A stretch of 64,000 bases of DNA from Eucalyptus grandis. Lineage: Eukaryota > Streptophyta > Magnoliopsida > Myrtales > Myrtaceae. The first letter of the stretch is position 1; each line of letters opens with the position of its first letter. A model generated the notes under the pieces. That model saw nothing but the letters and a program-made list of their open reading frames with translations. It made no database searches and was not told the DNA's origin. The position numbers and the translations under genes are program-made. This document shows, piece by piece, positions 43,621 through 55,315 of the stretch. The DNA lies in NCBI RefSeq assembly GCF_016545825.1, contig NC_052621.1, positions 15,922,910 through 15,986,909 on the forward strand, given 5' to 3'.

Positions 43621-43780
43621 ATCCTGTTTCAAAAAGAAACTATCAGGCCATCTACACACCAGACCCTTCAGCCGCGGGTCCCGAGTTCTCCATCTAAGAA
43701 ATCCTGTTTCAAAAAGAAACTATCAGGCCATCTACACACCAGACCCTTCAGCCGCGGGTCCCGAGTTCTCCATCTAAGGA
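43621..43780. repeat. 80-bp tandem duplication in LTR E2
   Basis: ATCCTGTTTCAAAAAGAAAC to CCATCTAAG(G/A)A is present twice, nearly identical (43621-43700, 43701-43780). It duplicates the region just after the splice-acceptor-like site. Confidence 0.9.
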
Positions 43781-43899
43781 CTTGAAAATTTTAAACCGCA
43801 ATGGGGTGAGACAATGTCTCAACGAGTCAACACCCTAAACTCCGATTAGGATGAGAATTCACTCAGAGGCAGCCTAAACATGCACTATATAGGACTTAC

Positions 43900-43915
43900 C
43901 TCGCCTCAACACCTC
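43900..43915 (-). other. Putative 16-nt micro-exon in LTR E2
   Basis: On the minus strand GTGCAAG is followed by GAGGTGTTGAGGCGAG and GTAAGTCC. Same layout as LTRs A-D. Confidence 0.4.
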
Positions 43916-45081
43916 CTTGCACATTAGTACATCTCATATACATATATAAACGCAGCAAGTGTAACTCAATAATTGAAACACCTCATATCATTCATCAATT
44001 ATTCACAAGGGTCCCGATTATAAGACCAAACCGTTATGACACATCCCATTTCGTACCACACAATTTTATCCCATAATTAGACATGACTATCTCAATCACT
44101 TGAGCGTGTTTCAATTATTTACAACCCAACGGCCACAGCCAACTCAACAGTCGGCGGTCATCCAACATAATCGAGGGTTGTCCCGCTTCATTGAGCACGG
44201 CGATGTCTACATCTAAACAACATTCCCGAAGGAGTATCGGCTCAGCCTCCACTGCAACCGACATCCGTTGTCAAGGGCATCCGAACTAAATCAGGCATCA
44301 CCTCCTCAACTTTCATCGAGTGACGGGTTCCTATAGCGATCACATGCACATCCAAACTTGGCCAAGAACATCATGCTTTACACTCAAATACTTACATTTC
44401 AAATAATGGACTTGGCCAATTTTCTTTATTAAAAATATCCAGTAAAATAATTGTGCGTGGTCATACATTTAAATTAAACCATAAAACATGATATTCTCTC
44501 ATTTCAAAATCCTACGATTTTGTATAGTACATAAAATATTTTTTGGCGTAAAAAATTGATACCCGGTATTTTTCTAATTAAATACCATGAATCATATTTT
44601 TGCAATAATAATAAAAAATTATCACCAAGCACCCAATTGCATAATTTAGCAATCAATTTCACAAATCAATTCAACCATGACAATCAGCGTAAAATTCCAC
44701 TAACCAGCTATCTCGACATAATTTACGTTAATTAAAATTAATTAAATAAGTTGCAATTAATTAAATAAATTCCAAATTATTTAAATGAAACCACTTAATT
44801 AATCTAATTAACCTAACCTAACTAATCTACTTGAGAGAACGTGAAGATAGAACTATTTACTCTGCTCTCTCTAGAGGGCGATCGTGCATTGTTCCTACAA
44901 GATCGGGCTTCTATTGCAACGGCTTCACCAAGCGTCCGTTGGGGCCAATTTTCGGAGGAGTTGCTCGCCTTCTCTCCCTCTTCGACCTCACCATAGCTTT
45001 CTTCCCTGTATGTACTACAATTCCTGCTATGGTCCTCCTGAATTAAGGTTTGAGGGATTTTAACGGGTCTTGGCTGCATTT

Positions 45082-46845
45082 ATGGCCTCTTCTTCTGCTG
45101 AGGCTCCTGGGCAGTTGGGGAAGGCCCAACTTGACGTGGGTAGCTTAGATGTAACCCCTCTACCCTGCCCCAAAAAACCCCCGCCTCTATGGTTGTGGAA
45201 TCTTCGGGCCCTCTTATGTTTGGTTCGTCTGCTGTGCCAAGAGGACAGAGGAGCTCACGCAAAGCCACCCAGTGCTTGGAGAGGAATCGTGGGCATAGCC
45301 TCTTAAGGACCTCCACCTCTCCTTCCAGGAACCCCTCTTCCCCTATGAATGAGCGACCTACGGGGACTGACGTTGCTCCTTCGCCTGGTGCGTTGAAGGC
45401 CCAGCTCGTTGTTTCCAACACCCATCAATGCTTCAATGGAAGGCAAGAGCGTAGCCGTGGGAGACTCTCATCCAGCAGGGCCCATTCCAAGAACCAACAA
45501 GGGAAAGGCTCAAAGCCTCCTCTTGCCCGCACTTGGGCCAGAGTTGCGAAGATGGTTGAAAAGGGCTATGAGTTAGCTTATGTGCCACCAACCTATGTAG
45601 ATAACAAACTTATCGTTACCTTGTATGAGGAAATTCTTGAAGCCACGAATCCGAAGTGGCATGACTGTCTTGTTGGCTATTATGTGGGGAGGAAACTTCC
45701 CTTCAAGATGACTGAAAATGCCCTGAAGCATGCGTGGGGGCAAAAATTGGCTGAGGTGATGGCCAATGACCAAGGATTCTTTTTCTTCCATATCCCTAAT
45801 AAAGAGTTTCGAAGGAAGATTATTAATGATGGGCTGATCACAATAGCTTGGGTGCCGTTGATTCTTTAGCAGTGGCGTCCCATGTTAGAGCTCAAGAAGG
45901 ACAGCCAGACTTCGGTTCTTGTGTGGGTAAGGCTTAAGAACATTCCCTATGCCTTTTGGTCTGCACCGGGGATTGGTGCTATTGCGAGTATGGTGGGAAA
46001 ACCTTTGTATGACAACCTCCGTACATAATAGATGAAGATGCTACCTTTTCACCAGGGTGTGTGCAGAGATCTCGACCTCGCATCCTCGATGCAACTCAGT
46101 AGATGTAGTCTTAAATGAGGAGTCTTGGACTGTCTCTATTGAATATGAGTGGAGACCGATATTATGCCTGATTTGTGGCACCTTCGATCACAGGTGTGCA
46201 GCCCCATCAAGCACAACTACACAAGATAAAGCTCCTCAACAACCCCCTGTTCGAGAAGATCCTGCTTGAGTAAGTCCTGCTGGCCGCGCAAAGGGTCAGG
46301 TCCTTACCCCTCCGTCGATTATTGCTCCAGGACCTCAAAAACTAACTAGATCCAAATCGGAGGAAGGAAAAAGAAGTAGCCTGTAGAGGCTAAAGAATGT
46401 TCAATATTACCAAGAGAGGAGGGCTAGATCTTGAAGCTGCAGAAGCCCCCTTTGAGGGAGAGGACTGTTGGTTTGGCTAGGCCATCCCAGAAGAGAGATA
46501 TAGCTCAGTATAGGAATAAAGGATCCCTCTCTCCTGCTACTCTGAGCAACAAGGCCAGTAAGGGAGAAAGTTCTTCCTCTGCCTCATCCTTCAGCTCGGA
46601 GGATGAGTTGGATGCTTTTGATGTACCAAGTTAGATCGGCAACTCGGAAGATGAAGGCCCTGGACACACTTGGTCCCTGCATGCGATTCTTACAAGGAGG
46701 AAGTCGGGGTTGCAACAGGACGTTCCTCCATCCCCTACCCTTGATCCTATTCCTACCTAGCAGAAGGCCCAGACTCCAACCCCTGCTCCGCCCCCTACTG
46801 ATCAGCCAATGGTGATGACTGGCCGGTGGCGCTCAACCAAGGGAA
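45082..46845 (+). pseudogene. LINE ORF1: DUF4283 / zinc knuckle, decayed
   Basis: Starts MASSSAEAPGQLGK and shifts frame at about 45190. DUF4283 is well preserved in 45530-45970: RTWARVAKMVEKGYELAYVP, LPFKMTENALKHAWGQKL, FRRKIINDGLITIAWVP, then WVRLKNIPYAFWSAPGI in the next segment after a TAG at 45868. A CCHC-type region (EYEWRPILCLICGTFDH) lies at about 46145-46190. The C-terminal Ser-rich tail reaches about 46845. It parallels the ORF1 at 4772-6305 region by region, but the two are clearly diverged. Confidence 0.85.
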
Positions 46846-46872
46846 GGTAGGCTTCCAATCGTCTTTTTGATT

Positions 46873-46975
46873 ATGTATATAGGTATTTGGAATATAAGGG
46901 GTATGGTTAACCCCCATCAGACAAGCTGAGGCCCGAAGCTTAGTGTCCTCAATTAGGCTATGTTTTGTTGAACTA
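46873..46975 (+). pseudogene. Start of LINE ORF2 (endonuclease), truncated
   Basis: Begins MYIGIWNIRGM, the usual first residues of plant L1 endonuclease (compare MYIGFWNI at 6419). A frame change follows within 15 codons, and the reading is lost at the junction with gypsy G3. Confidence 0.8.
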
Positions 46976-49795
46976 GCTCGGGGCAAGTAATCTTCCTTTC
47001 CTTAACTTCATCCCCATAAACAAGTGTTCTACAAGCACAATCGTATAGTGCCTCAAACGATACCATTCTTATGCTCTACTAGTAGCTTGCGAACTCAACA
47101 AGGTGTAGTTGATCTTCCCATCCTCCTTTGAAATCCACGACACAAGCTCGCAACATGTTTTCCAGTGTCTGAATGGTCCTCTCAGATTGACCATCCATCT
47201 GTAGATAGCCATGCTAAATTGTAGCATCGTTCCCATGGCAATTTGTAGGCTTTTCCCAAATGTGCCGATGAACTTAGGGTCTTGATCTGAATTGATCGTC
47301 ACGAGCACTCCATACAACCAAATTATTTTCCGCACGAACAACTCAGCATACCTATCTATGGCAAAGTCTTTTCGTACAGTGATAAAGTGTGCTAACTTGG
47401 TCAGTTTGTCAACTACAACTCAAATGGACTAATTACCTCTCTAGCTCCTCGATGGTCCCATCATAAAGTTCATTGTGATATGCTCCCATTTCCACTCTGG
47501 AATTTCTAGGGGTTGTAGTAGTCTACCAAGTTTGCAATGATGTGCTTTCACTCATCGGCATGTCAAGCACTTGGCCACATGCTTAGCGACGTCAATTTTC
47601 ATGCCATTCCATTAATAACACTATTGAAGATTCATATACATTTTCGTGCTACTTGGATGTATACTATAGTTACTTCGGTGAGTTTTTGCCAAAATCTCGT
47701 CCTTGAGTTCTGCATTGTTCGGCACACATGACTATCTTTGAAATGTCAATATCCCACCCTCCACTTCTTGATAGTCTAGTTTCCTTTTCTCCGCACTCTC
47801 TTGCAAAACCCTTTGGATTGATGGATTCATTGACTGCAGTGCTTTAATGCCGATTTGCACTTCAGTTTCAATTCAGAGGGTAGCCATAAGACTAGAGAGG
47901 TGACTTACCTCGAATCTAAAATCCAAATCTTGTACTCCCTTGAGAAGGATCCATTCTTGAACCATCATTTGCACAATCGTCAACTTTCAACTGAATGCAT
48001 CTGTTACTTTGTTGGCCTTTTTAGGATGATATAGGATGTTGGAGTCATAATCCTTGTATAAAGTTCCACTCAACGTCATTGTCTCATGTTCAACTCCTTT
48101 TAAGAAAACAAATACTTCAGGCTTTGATGGTTAGTGTAGATTGTGAACGTTTCCCCATATAAGTAGTGCCTCAAAATCTTCAAAGTGAAGATGATTGCTG
48201 CCAATTCCAAGTTGTGTGTCGGATAATTCTACTCATGGGGCCTTAGTTGTCTAGATGCATGGGCTACTACTCGTCCATGTTGCATTAAGACATAGAATAG
48301 TCCTTTATACGAAGCGTCATTGTAGATCTCGTACCCTCCAGGATTAGACAATATTGTCAATATTGAGGCAATAGTCAGCTTGTGCTTGAGCTCTTGGAAA
48401 CTCTTTTTGCACTTATTCATCCACTCAAACTTCACTTCCTTCTTTAGTAATCGCTCAGGGACATAGCTATTCCAAAGAACCTTTCCATGAATCATTAGTA
48501 ATAACTAGCCAATCCCAAAAAACTCCAAACTTCAGTCACCGTTGTTAGTTTTGGCTAGTTCATGATTGCTTCAATCTTTGTCAAGTCCATTAAAATTCCT
48601 TCGCCGAATATTACGTGTCCTAGAAAAGCTCTCAAGTGAGCTAGAACTCGTACTTACCAAACTTAGCATAAAGTATGTGTTCTTGGAGGGTCAGCAATAC
48701 CATCCTTAAATGCTATTCATGCTCCTCTAGGCTCTTTGAGTACACTAGTATATCATTAATGAAATTATGATGAATTGATCCAATTATGCCTTGAACACTC
48801 GGTCCATTAAGTACATAAAAGTAGCTAGGGCATCGGTTATCCCAATCGGCATCACCGTAAACTCATAGTGGCCGTATCGCATTCGAAATGCAATTTTTGA
48901 GATATCCTCCTTCTTGTTTCTTAGCTGATGATAAACTGTCCTCAGGTCTATCTTAGAGAATACTGAAACTCCTTGAAGTTGATCAAACAAGCTATCAGTC
49001 CTCAGCAATGGATATTTGTTCTCGATCATCACTTGGTTAAGTTGTTGGTAGTCTATGCATAGTCGTGACAACCTATCTTTCTTCTTCACGGACAAGACAA
49101 GTGCTCCCCATTGCAATGTGCTAGGGAAATGAATCCCTCAAGCAATTCTTGCATTTGCACCTTCAATTCCTTTAATTCTAATAACGACATTTGATACGGT
49201 GCCTTGGGAATTGGTTATATTGCAGAGGCCAACTCAATAATGAACTCTATCTCCCTTTCCAAAGGCAATCCTAGCAATTCCTTCAGAACGATGTTTGCAA
49301 AGTCTCGCACCATAGTGATATTTTCCAACTTTGGCTCTTCCATCGTCATATCTACTACCATCGCCAGATAGCCCTAGCAACCTTCCTCTAGCAATCGTTC
49401 TACCTCGAGCGATATAATCAAGGGTATAGAGGGTCCTCCTCTATTCCCTACGAATTCGTAACGAGAACTACCAATCAAGTTAAACTATATAATCTTACTA
49501 TAGAGATTAACCATGACTCGTTGCTTTTTTAGCCAATCCATCACAATTATGATATTAAAGTCATATATTGCCAAAACAGCTAGATCTATCAACTCTTTTC
49601 GCCCATTAACAACTATCTTACACCCTTAATAGGGGTGGAGATGTTAAGGATCATTTCCAACCGCCTCAATTCTAATCTAGCTAATCTAACGAACTGCTCA
49701 GCTACGAACGAATGCGTAGCTCCTGTATCAAACAATGCGTAAACAGCATGCTACTGTAAGGAGACTGTACCTCTCATTATGGTCCAGAAGTCTTC
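46976..49795 (-). pseudogene. Ty3/gypsy G3 pol (protease, RT, RNase H, integrase), Del/Tekay-like
   Basis: Read from right to left. Protease with FDTGATHSFVAEQFV (catalytic DTGA at 49718-49729). RT with [21 protein letters not shown] and [27 protein letters not shown] (49116-48784). The catalytic box at about 48743-48766 reads NFINDILVY: the first Asp of the usual FIDD is Asn. RNase H region FEWMNKCKKSFQELKHKLT and ASRQLRPHE (48495-48229). Integrase with CLTC, WEHITMNF and SDQDPKFIGTFGKSLQ (47620-47100), and its end DEVKERKI near 47000. Stops are common. The sequence type resembles plant Del/Tekay chromoviruses. The 3' end and 3' LTR are missing. Confidence 0.88.
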
Positions 49796-49868
49796 TATGG
49801 CACCCCGAACCACCTTAGGTCGCCATAGGCACCTAACGCTACACCTAATGGAACACTAGTTACATCTC

Positions 49869-50084
49869 TTAGAAGAAGCGTCGTAAATCATAGACATTTT
49901 TTTTTTTTGAAAACAGTCCCAGCGTGACAGGGCCCTCAGCCAGGCCTACATCGTACATCACTATCACACGAACTCGAATAAATGTCAGACCAGGGATGGT
50001 GGGACAGTTGATCTCCACGCACTCGACCTCTACATCCGAAGGAAGACCGTAAAAGACACCCCGCATGACAGCAGGAAGCGGCAT
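49869..50084 (-). pseudogene. LTR-borne small ORF, copy H (diverged, unknown protein)
   Basis: After an acceptor ATTTCAG (ends 50094, minus) nine bases lead to an ATG. The 71-codon frame begins MPLPAVMRGVFYGLP and has TFIRVRVIVMYDVGLAEGPV, which lines up with ELVRSVV.VDMGLPHKVP of copy B. It is the only copy with an uninterrupted frame, but its last ~20 codons derive from an A/T tract (KKKNVYDLRRFF), so the true end is uncertain. The homology is plausible, not proven. Confidence 0.35.
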
Positions 50085-50315
50085 CTCTCTAATCTGAAAT
50101 GTTGGTCCCCGAAAGGGTGAGTACAACCACTCAGTAGGTAAAGGACCAATAAACCAACTCAATGCATCATGCCACACAATCATCACAATCATAGCATCAC
50201 ATGTCATTAAGGCATCCATGCACAACTTACCTCGATATCATGCACATGTCATCATACCTCATGTACATACATCATCATATAGTCATTACCATCATACCAT
50301 ACGCTTATCATCATC

Positions 50316-50670
50316 ATGTCACATGTATCATCATCTTTACCATGCATCCATGCATATAGCATCATCATCATATCACATGTACCATCATCATTGCCATGCA
50401 TCCATGCATATAACATCATCATATCACATGTACCATTATCATTGCCATGCATCCATGCATATAACGTCATCATCATATCACATGTACCATCATCATTGCC
50501 ATGCATTCATGCATATAACCTCATCATCATATCACATGTACCATCATCATTGCCATGCATCCATGCATATAACGTCATCATCATATCAAATGTACCATCA
50601 TCATTGCCATGCATCCATGCATATAACATCATCATCATATCACATGTACCATCATCATTACCATGCATAT
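50316..50670. repeat. 51-54-bp tandem repeat, about seven units, in LTR H
   Basis: Units contain CATGCATCCATGCATATAAC followed by a CATCAT run and ATCACATGTACC. Open frames on both strands through it (His/Ser/Tyr-rich) are repeat artefacts. It sits in the intron-like part of the LTR, just upstream (in sense) of GAG/GTAAGT. Confidence 0.85.
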
Positions 50671-53015
50671 ATCATCATGCATAATTCAATTTCAATTTCA
50701 TTTTGGACCGCCACATTTCTCTTTCCCGGGATCAATGTTTGCATCCCACATGTATCCAAGATACAATTCAGACCATCCGGCTCCCCCACTCTCCGGGCAT
50801 CTCGTACCCCAACTGGCATCACAAGGACCCTCCGGCATTCAGCCATTTAAGGCCACCGGGCAACCGGCCGTACCCTTCTAGCCAGGCATCTCGCACCCAA
50901 ACTGGCATCGCGAGGCATCCCTCGGCACAATACCTGCCGAGCTTCCGGCTCCCCCACTCTCCGGACATCTCGACACCTCTCGGTACTCTTGAGACCCTCT
51001 GGTATCCGACCATTCATGACCACCGGGCAACCGGCCGTACCCTTCTAGCCAGGCATCCCGACACTCTTGGGGCATCGTCAGCTCACACCTCCGACGGCCT
51101 TCTCATTCATCTCAATTCTCATCTTCAATTATAGTTCAATTTTAACATGGCATGTGATGTGATGGCAATCAAGATCATATTCATCATTGGATTCATACAT
51201 GCATCTCAAATCATTATCATACATGCAGCAAGACACTATCATCCAATCAATACAATTCATGGAGTCCATGTAATTTAAAATGGTCCATCTTTCATGCCTT
51301 TTACAAAATTCCAGCAAGTACCATTTTTAGAAAATATTTGAATTAAACATCCATATGCTTCTCAAAAATCATGAAATCAAGGCATATGATAGGCAAGACA
51401 ATAAGATAGTAATTTCATGAAAAACACATGCCCAATAGAGTTCCACACAAAAAGATATACTTCACACAAATACAGCATGCAATTTCGGATAGAAACAGAA
51501 TGTGCAGTTTTCGAAATAATTCGATTAAAATATCCGAACGACCTCCAAAAATTATGAAATTTTACCAGGTTATAGTTAAGACACTAAAGAAGATTTTCCA
51601 TGAAGACTTCTAGGCCATATTCGTTCTATATAATTTTATATAGTCATCCGAAGCTTCTGGTTCTCGTACCGAAACGTCCAGTGTAGTCATCTCCGAAATA
51701 CCGAGTTTTCACCCCTTTATTCTTCTTCTCTTTCTCTGAAACTTGGATATGTTTTACTTCAAGATGTTCCCTACAACTTTAATTAAGGAATCTAAGTCAA
51801 ATTTCCAAAGAATATTCACCATATGGGTCCATGAAGTCTCGGGTGTCCTGTACCGTGTCTCCAGATTCACCGTCTTCAAGTGTAGTCGATTCACTAGGCT
51901 ACACTTACTCATTTTTCTTCAAATTTTAGTATGTTAGTATTTAGGATGTTATCTACAAGTTTCATGAAGAAGTAGAAGAGATATTCTTAGTAAAAATCTA
52001 CATGCAACCACAAATTTACCGAAATGTCAGCAAAACTGTTCCAGATCTAGTGTCTTCGTAGGATGATGGTTTGACCCCTCAAATCTCCACCATTTTATCC
52101 CAAATTTTAGTATGTTTTAAGATGTTGGCTACAACTTTTATGAAGGAATAAAAGTCAAAATACAACTCGAAACATGCATACAAGCCCTCACAAGATTCTG
52201 GGTCAGGCGGTTCACACGAAAATAGCAAGCATTCTCAAGAACAAGTCACATTCTAGCTTCGGTTTTGTCTACCCTAGCATCCGAAATCTACCACCAACAA
52301 ATCACACATGCAAGGCACACATGCAAGAGTGGAAATCGATCCCAACTTGTCTCAAAGACCAAGCAGACAGCGGCACACGAACGGCACACCGGCGACGGAT
52401 GGACGGCGTGCGGGCGGCGACGGGCGAGCGGCTCCTTCTCCCTCTCGGCCTCACTCTCTCTCTCACTCTCTCTCTCTCTTTCTCACTTGGACGGTGGCTC
52501 TCAACCGGCCACTCTCTCTCTTCCTCTCCCTTTTATTCCCCCAAATCTTCATCATTGGCAATGATTACTTGCCTCTCCACAAGCCAATGCATGATCTACA
52601 CTTGGCAATTTGAGAGAGACACATGGCCCTCTCCATGCAAAGATGGGCCTCATTCTCGGCTGGGCTTTGGGCCAGCAAATGGGCCGGTCGACAGCCCCTC
52701 CTTGGCTCCAATGGGCTGGCCATTTGGCCCACCAAGAGCTCCAGCCATTGGGCCTAAGGCTCAACCTATTTAAAATCAATTTTAATCTCCTTTTTAAATA
52801 CTAATTAAATCTTATTAAACTAAAGTACTATAGGGTAAAATTAAATAACTAAACACTTAGAATTACAAACCTATGAATTCTAATTCACGATGCACACGGC
52901 CAGAGATAAGCCATCCTCTTCCAAGATCTATCCATTTAAACTCGGCCATAGATTTCAATACAAGACGCTAATTGGAGCACCCCTAATGGCTAGCAAAGAA
53001 TTTTAGGATGACACA

Positions 53016-54520
53016 CTTTCGCTTCCTCCTTAGTCTACATACGCCTTTCCCTAAGCAAGGGGGTTGATCATGGTTGATATGTGGTATGGCTCTAGATTGT
53101 GGTCCCATTAAGCAATTGTTGAGATTGCGTTATAGCTAGTCAATGTGGGCAATTTCGTACCTAATGGCCATATTGGCCACACCCAAAGCACGCTCTCATC
53201 TTAGTAGGGCATAGTGCAATTCTGTGATCCCTACCACAAAAGTGACACCCATTATTCAGATGGTGCGCTAGCTTCCCAGTGCCACTTATTCTATTGAAAG
53301 TAAACCATATTTGTCATCAACCTCTTCTCAAACCGATATTTGTCCCTATTAAAAGTAAACCATGATTTAGATGTGGCTACTCATTTAGACATATCCTTTT
53401 CAATCAGCTAGGCCCTTTCGTATAGCTTGTCGTAGTCCATCAAGTTCAAGGGCACTAGCTAGCTATGGATTTCCAATTTCAAACCATCCGGAATCTCTTC
53501 ACTCTGTCCATTGAATCCTCAATCATCCTTGGTGCATACTTCAACAACTCAGCAAATTTGGCCTCATATTGGTCAACGAACAAGTAATTCTAGTAGAGTT
53601 GCAAAAATTCAATCATCTTCTGCTCTCGAACACACTTAGATAAGTACTTTATGTTGAATGCCTCCACGAAGGCACCCTAAGCAAGGACTATGCTCTCAGG
53701 AAAGACCATTCCTCAAGTGGCTTCGCACTAGTCATTAGCGTTACATTGCAATTGGTATATCGCTAGGGTTACCTTGTCTTCCTTAATGCACCTCAACAGT
53801 GCAAAAGCCTCCTCTAACTCCTAAACACATGAGGCAACAGCTTTAAGATCACCATTTCTAATGAATTGTGGCAGCTTTAGCTTTATGAACTGCTCTACAA
53901 GTTTATGCATCCCGTCTCTTGTTAATAGGTCATCATTGGAAGCAGTAGCTGAGGTAGCAACAATAACATCAACCTGATTCTAAGCTTGTTGTTTCATTAA
54001 ATTTCCAATAGCCTCTAAGGTTTGCAGAATCTCATCGACTCTGGGATCCCCTTGTGCCCTCCTTGTGGCACTAGCTTAGCCCGAAGTTACCCTTCTTCTA
54101 TACATTATCAGGTCTGGGTTTTTTTTTTCTTTTGGTGACCTAGGAACCCTGTACAGCCAGCAGTCGGCGAGTAAACCTGGGGGGACACGTAAGCAGGAGA
54201 ACCCATCACCCCCGACGTCCCACTTAAGACCCCAAGCGATCGTGAGGGGATTCGAACTCCTCCCCTTCATGAGAGGGAGAGAGCCTAAACCATCGCGGCC
54301 ACCAAGGCGGTGGTATCAAGTCTGAGTTATTCTTCTCTCAAAATTCTAAGAAAAACTGATTCCACAATCCCAATAATACAATCAGGAATTCAAAACCATG
54401 AATCAGCAAAACAATCGGTGATCACAAGCATAGCGCGTGTTCCTAGCTAACTATCTCGAGGTCTTAACACACATTATCACTTCAAATTATGACCATACTC
54501 TAATAGAAACAAACCAAGTA
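53016..54520 (-). pseudogene. Ty3/gypsy G3 gag and primer region, decayed
   Basis: Minus strand, between LTR H and LTR G. The zinc knuckle CHFCGRDHRIALCP (53209-53247) has intact CCHC spacing C-x2-C-x3-H-x4-C. Gag capsid remnants occupy about 53330-54060, with many stops. A SINE is inserted at 54119-54313. The ~200 bp next to LTR G (54327-54520) is leader; its first bases in sense (ACTTGGTTTGTTTC..AGAG) look like a disrupted ACTTGGTATCAGAG primer-binding site. This order (LTR, primer site, gag, protease, RT) shows that LTR G is the 5' LTR of G3. Confidence 0.75.
54119..54313 (-). mobile_element. tRNA-derived SINE with 13-bp TSD
   Basis: 195 bp flanked by TATCAGGTCTGGG (54106-54118) and TATCAAGTCTGAG (54314-54326), two mismatches. 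On the minus strand the head carries a polymerase III B box (GAGTTCGAATCCCC) with an A-box-like GGTGGCCGCGATGGTTTAGG upstream, and the tail is an A-rich run (54119-54130 as T on +). It is a short non-autonomous retroposon in the gag of G3. Confidence 0.85.
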
Positions 54521-54630
54521 TGTCACGTCTCGACCCTTGAACACACAACAATCATCTTTTTCTTCAGTCATTTAATTGCGACATTCCAAGAGGCGTCACT
54601 AACCCATTCATTTTATCTTTCAATTATACA

Positions 54631-54695
54631 TAAACAGAAGTAGAAATAAACCACCCAACCATTCATAAACAGGGATAGCATAAGACATATATCAG

Positions 54696-54750
<55 letters not shown>

Positions 54751-54804
54751 AGAAATAAACCACCCAACCATTCATAAACAGGAATAGCATAAGACATATA
54801 TCAG

Positions 54805-54845
<41 letters not shown>
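54631..54845. repeat. Duplicated block with two (AC)n microsatellites
   Basis: GTAGAAATAAACCACCCAAC to ATATATCAGAACACAC occurs twice, each copy ending in an (AC)n tract of about 40-50 bp. This looks like a local duplication with the microsatellite as one endpoint. Confidence 0.85.
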
Positions 54846-54847
<2 letters not shown>

Positions 54848-55152
54848 CATTACATACTAACTTTTTACATCAAAAGCTTGGCCAATACACATGTCCATGG
54901 AGCAAATCCCTTCATACTCATCCAAAAAGGGGGCTTAGGTCAGCCTAGCACCTCTGTTACTATGAGGATAACCTCAAAAAGTGATGCACCCCACACACTC
55001 TTAGTAGCCTATCAGCAGCTCAAAGTACTATGGCTCAAGGTTGGGGTCCTAATCCAAGTCAGTCTTTGGGTCGATAACAGGACCATCAGGGACATCCAAG
55101 TCCATGGGATCCCAGCTGACATTCTCAAGTCCCCTGCCAGAGGCCCATCGAA

Positions 55153-55315
55153 TCACCAAAGAGGGCCAAATAAATCTTCCCCTACCCAAATGTACCAAGC
55201 CATAAACCAATGAGATACTAAATTCATTAACCCTTCATACACCCAAATGGTGGTTACATATCTCTCGTAACAAGTGTCAATTCCCGCAATGGAATATAAG
55301 GTTACCTTTGTATCC
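55153..55315 (-). pseudogene. LTR-borne small ORF, copy G (unknown protein)
   Basis: The minus-strand frame between a TAG and the TGA at 55153 reads VTLYSIAGIDTCY and then VTTIWVYEGLMNLVSH. It matches the copy in LTR I (TLLYFASIDKCY, VTTTIWVDEGLDELVPH). The N-terminal MA-PP--FG part is not visible. The antisense frame over the same bases is longer but shows no such similarity. Confidence 0.45.

Larger units (their letters stand above)
43381..44835 (-). mobile_element. LTR fragment E2 (3' part in sense), cut by a LINE
   Basis: Starts TGTCACGCCCCGAACTCCGGG, like LTR D. It includes an 80-bp tandem duplication (43621-43780), an acceptor-like TTTTCAAG/TCCTTAGATGG at about 43782, a micro-exon (43915-43900), and intron-like AT-rich DNA with CAACGGCC..CCTCAACTTTCATCGAG repeats (44120-44340). 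The conserved ORF is replaced by a short MENSGPAAEG frame. The other LTR end is missing; LINE DNA starts near 44836. Confidence 0.75.
44836..46975 (+). mobile_element. L1-type LINE, truncated at its 3' side
   Basis: It lies in LTR E2 and has the same order as the LINE at 4385-15202: 5' untranslated DNA, ORF1, then the start of ORF2. It stops between 46950 and 46978, where minus-strand gypsy integrase sequence begins. No target duplication or poly(A) is visible because the rest has been lost. Confidence 0.8.
49796..53015 (-). mobile_element. LTR copy H inserted between protease and gag of G3
   Basis: The left end TATGGCACCCCGAACCACC and right end AGGATGACACA match the family termini (TGTCACGCCCCGAAC / GGATGTCACA) with substitutions. 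The G3 reading goes from protease (VYALFDTGA) on one side to the gag zinc knuckle on the other. The flanks TCTTC and CTTTC are only partly alike, so the duplication has decayed. Inside: small ORF (50084-49869), VNTR (50316-50670), GC-rich ccggcatctcg repeats (50760-51080), and a (TC)n-containing leader (52380-52520). 51100-52250 is AT-rich with no coding signal. Confidence 0.75.

Noticed and set aside
50218..50850. 210-codon His/Ser/Tyr-rich frame
   Set aside because: Translation of the 51-54-bp CATCAT repeat in LTR H; several frames are open at once.
54255..54300. tRNA gene
   Set aside because: Only a B box and a weak A box are present; no cloverleaf. The flanking duplications and A-tail show a SINE.
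54878..55213. 111-codon + strand frame
   Set aside because: Antisense to the LTR G small ORF remnant; no similarity to anything else in the window.
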